Assembly (NCBI GenBank): GCA_030490835.1
Contig: CM059972.1
Span: 89,265,137 to 89,329,136, forward strand
Direction: 5' to 3'
Origin: Annona cherimola
Lineage: Eukaryota; Streptophyta; Magnoliopsida; Magnoliales; Annonaceae
Length of the DNA stretch: 64,000 bases
Part shown: positions 58,014 to 64,000 of the stretch, one piece after another
Position numbering within the stretch: the first letter of the stretch is position 1
Layout of the letters: every line of letters begins with the position of its first letter
The notes under the pieces: generated by a model
Seen by the model: the letters and a program-made list of their open reading frames with translations, nothing else
The model's database searches: none
Told to the model about the DNA's origin: nothing
Made by a program: the position numbers and the translations under genes

Positions 58014-59589
58014 TATTGGAATTCAAGACAAATTAAGCACAATCCATGTTTTGATAATTATCAACTCAATTTGAAAATTAATTAAGTACTCATCGGTTTG
58101 CTAAGTGTTTCAAAGGTAAAAATTCAAGATTCAAAAGATAGCAGATCAAGTCACAGTCCCAAGTTGACTCAGCCATCGACTTAGGTCAAGTCGATTCCCA
58201 AGTCGACCTCGGAATCAACTTCAAGTGCATTAAATGTGTCATAGCTGAAATTGGGACTCAAAAACAGGAGAAGTCGCAGTCGAAGTCGACTCCGCTTGCG
58301 ATTTAGGTGAAGTACCCAAGTCGATTCCAGATGCGACTTAGGTATAGCCATGCTTAAGACTTCGAATTCTCAGAGTCAAGTCGCTTTCCAAGTCGACTCC
58401 ACAATGCAATTTAGGTGAAGTCGAATCTCAAGTCGACCTGAACATACGACTTGGGTAAAGTCGAAGTCCAAGTCAACCCAAGCAAGCGACTCAAGTACAT
58501 GGCCACTTCAGATTTCTTTAAAGATGAATTATTATTAAACGGACAACATTATATTGAAGTTTAAACAACAAGATCAAGAAGCACAATCATCATGAATCAA
58601 GGCCACAAGAAAAATCGTCTCAAGAGTAGTGGATATTGCTTAGTTTTTGAGCAAAACAAATATACCAAAGACATTTAATGAAGAACAAGAGAAGAAAAGG
58701 AAATGTATAATATTAAGATCACTTGCAAGAATCCAAATTCCAAGATAATCAAATGGTTGGTGAAGTGACACTCGAAGTCGACTCCACCTATGACTTGGGT
58801 CAAGTCTGAGACCAAGTCGACCTAAAGCTGGAACTTGAAAGTGGAAGTCGAAGACCGAAGTCGCACCCGAAGTCAACTCCAGTCTGCAACTTGGGTGAAG
58901 TTGCATCTGAAGTCGACTCCACCATGCGATTTGGACCAAGTCGACTCCACATGTGACTTGGCTCGCAACGGTCGAAAAAATTTGAATGTTGGCGCATTAA
59001 ATGCGTGTCACCTACTACCAAACGTTCGAATTCACTTCCCATTATTTAAAGAGCTTCAAAAGAACGTGCAAGAGGTTAGAGAAGCATTGATTGAGCTCAC
59101 CTTCTACTCTCTTGCATTTAAGTTGGTCTACAACAAGATTAAAGAAGAACTGTGCTTCAAAGTTGCTAAAAGTCGCATTACTGTATTTTCTACTGCTTCT
59201 ACAAGTTCTTCTGAGTGCTGCAAACTACCTAAACAAATCTGTAAAGTGTAGATCTTTCTTTTGTTGATTATTTATTTTTTCCACTTGGTTTGATATTGAA
59301 AATCAAAACCAAGTGAGGGCAAAGTAGTGTGTGACTAAAGTGAGACTCGTCACCTACTTGTACTGAATGTGTACAAGCTCCCTAGAGCTGGAATCTAGAA
59401 GAGAGCTGCTGCTCTAGTTATATTGAAATTCAATAGTGGAACCCAAGTCACAACGGTGTGAACTTGGAAGAGTGGAGTAGGGAAGGTTGCCTGAACCACT
59501 ATAAATCTTTATCTCTTGGAGTGACTTGATTGTTTGTGTTTTACTGCTTTATTTCTCTCCATATTTCTGTTTGTTTTATTGAGGGGATT
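58014..59589 (+). mobile_element. Sirevirus LTR D (3' end missing)
   Basis: Starts TATTGGAATTCAAGACAAATTAAG, aligning with the start of LTR A. It carries palindrome clusters (58146-58495, 58760-58975), hairpin arms near 58985 and 59025, and the CTAGAGCTGGAATCTAGAAGAG and GGAAGAGTGGAGTAGGG blocks. It breaks off at GAGGGGAT, where A continues with AATTTTAC. The break is the insertion point of Sirevirus E; a later gypsy-type solo LTR now separates D from E. Confidence 0.8.
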
Positions 59590-61062
59590 TGTAACGCCCT
59601 ATTCCTAGAAATACTCAATAATTAGTAAATGGGTACTACACATCCTAAGAAAGATTCGGCAGCATCTCCCCATAATATACAAGGGGTAACATGGAATACA
59701 TGACCTGATATTAATAAACATTTCAATTTATAATATTCAATCCTATATTTATATACTTGCATTTTCATATAATAAGGACATTCATATAGAAAAAAATTAT
59801 TGAATGTTACCCATACACATCAAGCAAACCTAGTGATCATGCATATATGCATCCATGAAGATTATAATCCAATCCAAAATACCAAATACAATTGTTTATC
59901 AAAGTAAATCCATCTCAATAATCGTCTACACATATACGAATATCAAAAGAGCACAAGTTTTAAAAGAATTGAAATTAAAGTTATTGTGTTATGGTCTTCC
60001 AAATGTGACTTCAACTTGTTCCATCTTGAAGTTCTCCACCTAGCTTGTGATCTAAAGGCAAAATAACAAACGATATGAGTCTAAATAAACTCAGCAAGTA
60101 GATAGTGGTTAGCACAAAGTGGAAATAAGTAAATTCTGGATGCACAGGTTGTGTTCGTGATAAGACGTATGGGTCCAAACACCCATTCCCAAGATCGTAT
60201 GCATAAAAAAAACACATATAAATAGAAGGATACAAACCGTCCTTTACTTATGTCTATCAAGGGACATGAACAACCCTCTCCTCATGTCAATCAGGGCCAT
60301 GAACAATCCTCTACAACCAAACATTTTAAACAATACATTATACATAACAGATGGGGATAAAAGCCACAAACCACGCATAACAACATTGGCAAGGTTTACT
60401 TAAATTCAACACACAAAACTGTCATACAAGCATTTTATCAAACACATGATAGGCACAATATAAGGGAACCCTCAATTCATACTCTCGTTTGAGCCGAATT
60501 GATTAACGTCATATTTAACAATATAGAAACTGTCAACGAATCCTTTGCTTCCTAGAAATCGCACATTCATAGCAAATTCTCCACGAACCCTGCTTAACCT
60601 AATTGTTACGAGCCCTACGCCCCATACCACGAAATTATTCGACACTACACACTCCCACCAGTCCCACATCACGTTCAGCATGAAATTTCATCGCTAAATT
60701 AAGAAGGGGCGACATCTACTTACCTATATCGTAATTTTCCCCAAAGACAGTGATCCTAACTTGGATCGCAGAGATTTGGCCCAAAGACAGTGATCGAACC
60801 CCGTACTTACTCTGCGAGAGAAACAATAGTCATAGTGCTCATCAATGGAACACTAATCATACACCTTTAAATTTACGCTCAATGTGCTAAGATTATAATG
60901 CATGCACATATGCACTATGCATCCTCTAGATGTCGTGTCCATATATGTTATGTATCCATTAACATCATAATATTCTTACTAGCATGTTCATAAGTTACCT
61001 CATAAATAGAGAAGATTTATAATAAAAAAAAGTAAAATAAAATACCTGGTCCTCACAGGATT
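59585..61062 (-). mobile_element. Solo LTR of a Ty3/gypsy (Del/Tekay-like) element
   Basis: TGTAACGCCC (59590) to CCTCACA (61057), 1468 bp, with the perfect 5-bp duplication GGATT at 59585-59589 and 61058-61062. Read on the minus strand it ends ...GGGCGTTACA, preceded by GGGGAGATGCTGCCGAAT, and contains CTTGCTGAGTTTATTTAGACTC, features I associate with Del/Tekay-type gypsy LTRs. There is no internal region, so it is a solo LTR. The family assignment is from memory of LTR style; the borders are firm. Confidence 0.75.
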
Positions 61063-62763
61063 GTTGGAAACAAGTGTTGAAATCAAAGGCAAAATATCCA
61101 AAGTATGTGTTTTGATGATTAACAACACAATTTGAGTAAGTTTTAGCTATTAATATATTTTGTGCAATGTTTAAGGATATAAAAATAAAAAATATGAAGC
61201 ATGGCAGGTCAAGTCGATCCTCAAGTCGACTTAGGCCAAGTCGATTCAGAAGTCGACTCCAGCAATGACTTCAAGGGCCTTTTTTGTCTAGCGTTGAAAT
61301 TGAGGACTAAAATCTGTCGAAGTCGCAAACGAAGTTGACTCCACATGCGACTTGGGTGAAGTCGCAGACCAAGTCGACTCCAGCTTCGACTTCAAACTGA
61401 CAGTACAATTTTTGAAGAGCAAAGTCGCAAACCTAGTCGACCTGATGTTCGACTTGAGTGAAGTTGAAGACCAAGTCGACTCGAACTTTCGACTTGGAAC
61501 AAATGAAGATTAAAACTAGTCTAAAGCAAGTAAGGTTGCATGAATTCATCATGTTGGATCGAGAACACACACTTGGACATCTTTCATGCACTCCATGATC
61601 CAAGTACTCAAGAATTCAAGATATGGAGTCAAAAGGTTTCAAGCTAAAATAATTATACAGAATTTCAGATGATACAAATCGAGGGAAGAACATTTAATTT
61701 GAAGGAAATAAAGTGACCAAAGTCATTTTAAGAGAATTCAAGTTCAACTAGTAAGCTAAGAAAGTCAAGTCGCAACCGAAGTCGACTCCAGAAGCTACTT
61801 GGGTCAAGTCCCAGTCCAAGTCGACCTAAAAGATAGACATGGAAATTGGAGGAATACGAAGTTGCACACGAAGTCGACTCCACATGCGACTTGGGTCAAG
61901 TTCAAGACTAAGTCGACCTGAGGAAGAACTTGAGCAGTCTGTTTTCAACTGAAGTAGCACCCGAAGTCGACTCCAGCCCGCGACTCGGGTGAAGTCGCAC
62001 CTGAAGTTGACTCTGCCTGCGACTTGGGTCGTAAAGTTCAAAAATTTGAACGTTGACGCATTTATTACACGCCAACCAACTCTCTAACGTTCAAATCTCT
62101 CCTTGCATTATATATAGACACTCGAGTGAACGAGGAAACACACAAGATTGAGCAAAAAAAGAGGAAAGAGAAGCTACTAAGTTCTATATCCCACTTTCTT
62201 CTACATTTGAGTGATTTATACATGTTTTGAAGGAAGAAGGAGATTTAACTTGCTGCATACTCCAACGTCGATCGATTTGTCACTTCTACGTGTTCTTCCT
62301 CGAGCTAAAACTTGCCTACACAAATCTGTAAAGTGTAGATTTCTTTCATTTCATTTTGTTATTTGATTTTTGATACTTGGTTTGATTTTGGTGTTTCAAA
62401 CCAAGTGATAGCAAAGTAGCGTTGTGACTGGAGTGAGACTTGTCACCTACTTGCGCTACGTGTTGTATATGCCCCATAGAGCTAGAATCTAGAAGAGAGC
62501 GGAGGCTCTAGTTGTATTCGCGAAATACATAGAAGTCACAAGGGGTGTGATCTTGGAAGAGTGGAGTAGAGAAGGTTGTCCGAACCACTATAAATCTTGT
62601 CCATTGTTTTTCATTTCCGCTTTCATAATCTTGTTGTTTTCCATTTGCTTTACTAAAGGGGACTAAACTAAACCGGGATAAAGTTTCTAATTTAAATTAA
62701 AAATTTTAAATACCCAATTCACCCCTCCCCTCTTGAGAAATTGCCATTAACTCGGGACCAACA
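61062..62763 (+). repeat. 5' LTR of Sirevirus E
   Basis: 1702 bp, TGTTGGAAAC to GGGACCAACA, followed by primer-binding site TGGTATCGGAGC (62766-62777, one mismatch to the canonical site). Palindrome clusters at about 61203-61495 and 61762-62030, hairpin arms TGAACGTT/AACGTTCA near 62047 and 62087, and TATATATAG near 62109. Closest in style to B. Confidence 0.85.
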
Positions 62764-62993
62764 AGTGGTATCGGAGCAGGCATTTGAGTTTTACCAAAGA
62801 GATCTTTTGATTTGACATCCCAATCTACTTCCGTTCCCGCATTTGCCTAATGCCAATATTTTACTAGACCACCATTGTTTGATAGGAACAATTTTGGCTA
62901 TTGGAAGCTACGTATGAATCAACTCATCATGACTACAGATATGGACTCTTGGATTGTAATCCAAGACAGTGTGACCTTGTTTACTGATGAAAG
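62764..62993 (+). pseudogene. Sirevirus E primer site and start of gag (truncated)
   Basis: Collinear with the start of the internal region of A: CAAAGAGATCTT, CCAATCTACTTCC, TTTGATAGGAACAATTTTGGC (the FDG-N-F/Y-W region of gag) and GATATGGACTCTTGGATTG. The expected start codon position reads TTGACATCC instead of AATGGCATTCC, and a stop codon is close by. The segment ends where LTR F begins. Confidence 0.7.
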
Positions 62994-64000
62994 TGTTGGA
63001 AACAATGTTTAAAACAATAAAAATTGACCAAAACTTGAGTTTTGATGATTAACAAGAACTAATTTGAGTATATAAAAGGTACTAATGTGTTTACTAATTG
63101 TTTAAGGAAAGCAAAGAGGTCAAGTCGATCTACAAGTCGACTTGGACTTCGACTTGGGTGAAGTCGATCCCAAAGTCGACTCAAAAATCGACTTGAGAAT
63201 GAATCCCAAAAGGCAACAGGTGAAGTCGCAGGTCAAGTCGACTCCACTTGCGACTTAGGAAGTCAAGTCGCATACGAAGTCGACTCCAGAATCGACTTCA
63301 AACAAAAGAAAATGTCCAGCGTTGATTTTGGGGGACGAAGCTGCCCAAGTCGCAAACGAAGTCGACTCCAGGAGCGACTTGAGTCAAGTTGCAGACAAGG
63401 TCGACTCCAACTTCGACTTGAGGATCATATTGAACTTGTTCAAACCCAAATGAGATGAAAAGTTCATTCACAAGGAAACAAATGAAGATTCTTGAAGATC
63501 AAAGCTAAGACTCATATTCAATGTTCAAATCAAGTCTATCAAGCCAAGGCAAATATTCAAGCTTATTCAAATAAGGCAACACCCAAGTTATGGAGACCAA
63601 GTGAGTCCAAGACTAAGCGAGGAACAAACATATATCATGCAAGAACTCAAACAGCTCAAAAGCTTTGCAAAGATCAAGCCGAATCTTGAAGATCAAAGCA
63701 GCTTCAGCAAAACCCGAGCCAAGTCGCAGGCTAAGTCGACTTCAGGTTCGACTTGAGTCGAAGTCTAAAATCAAGTCGACTAAAACTCAGACTTGGGAAA
63801 TTGGAAGAACTGGAGTCGCAGACGAAGTCGACTCCAGATGCGACTTGGGTTGCCAAGTCGCAAGCCAAGTCGACTCCATCTTCGACTTGGGTATAACGGT
63901 CAAATTTTCGAACGTTGAAGTTCATTTATTGCGCACCAACCACCTCCATAACGTTCATATTTTCTTCTCTCTATAAAAGGACCCTCAAATGAACGTGAAA
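62994..64000 (+). mobile_element. Sirevirus LTR F (runs off the window)
   Basis: Begins TGTTGGAAACAATG inside the gag of E. Distal palindrome cluster 63118-63425, proximal cluster 63718-63900 with several perfect modules, hairpin arms CGAACGTT (about 63909) and AACGTTCA (about 63951), TATAAAA near 63974. Whether it is a solo LTR or a full element cannot be seen. Confidence 0.85.
63118..63900 (+). promoter_or_regulatory. Dyad-module arrays of LTR F (both clusters)
   Basis: Modules such as the one near 63124 (arms AAGTCGA/TCGACTT) and those near 63226 and 63353 (arms AAGTCGC/GCGACTT) keep the 34-bp spacing with a central AGTCGACT. The two clusters are separated by about 290 bp of A-rich sequence, as in B and E. 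Confidence 0.65.

Overview
This window looks like nuclear DNA from a flowering plant. It is AT-rich and packed with plant transposable elements: Ty1/copia elements of the Sirevirus type, an Athila-derived Ty3/gypsy element, a plant L1-type LINE with a C-terminal RNase H, non-autonomous hAT and Mutator-like elements, and Tourist-like MITEs. I found no intact host protein-coding gene, no rRNA or tRNA gene and no CRISPR array. The species cannot be named from what is visible. The only stretch that might be low-copy genic DNA is about 507-1975.

Layout. 1-15.4 kb is old, degraded repeat DNA: a small TIR element at 52-506, a pile-up of MITEs at 2.4-4.0 kb, a decayed copia pol on the minus strand (5.2-5.5 kb), two related LTR-like repeats (6.5 and 11.7 kb), two non-autonomous hAT elements (6891-7457, 8156-9599) and a copia LTR end with its primer-binding site (10.97 kb). 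15463-17074 is a hAT-type element with 8-bp target duplications, carrying a purine-rich minisatellite. 18094-29437 is a complete but dead Sirevirus (TSD ATTTA). Its 5' LTR carries a MITE, a related solo LTR sits in its gag, RNase H is deleted, and an extra envelope-like ORF lies downstream of pol. 32978-34600 is a degraded solo LTR of the same group, and 37.0-37.5 kb is a Ty3/gypsy reverse transcriptase remnant. 42.9-46.0 kb is a reverse-oriented Sirevirus-like LTR with a Mutator-like element (43564-45379) just downstream of its TATA box. 46.3-58.0 kb is a minus-strand LINE split by a very young 8.2-kb Athila-derived element (47495-55736, TSD GTTGC, LTRs of identical length with at least six differences). 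58.0-64.0 kb is a stack of Sirevirus LTRs (D, E, F) plus a Ty3/gypsy-type solo LTR lodged exactly at a D/E junction.

How the parts relate. The window is a stratigraphy of insertions rather than a set of cooperating genes. The most striking signal is shared by every Sirevirus LTR here (seven copies). Each has two clusters of a 34-bp dyad-symmetric module: arm AAGTCGC, six variable bases, core AGTCGACT, six variable bases, arm GCGACTT. The seventh base of each arm often changes together (C/G or A/T). These clusters are followed by a conserved inverted repeat (CGAACGTT ... AACGTTCG) and, where preserved, a TATA box. This has the architecture of a promoter-proximal regulatory array. A second LTR family at 45.5 kb carries a different palindrome, AAAGGTCGACCTTT, also upstream of a TATA box. 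The other candidate of interest is the young Athila-derived element, whose only coding content is a gag-pro-linker-like frame with a single stop codon in place of a full gag-pol.
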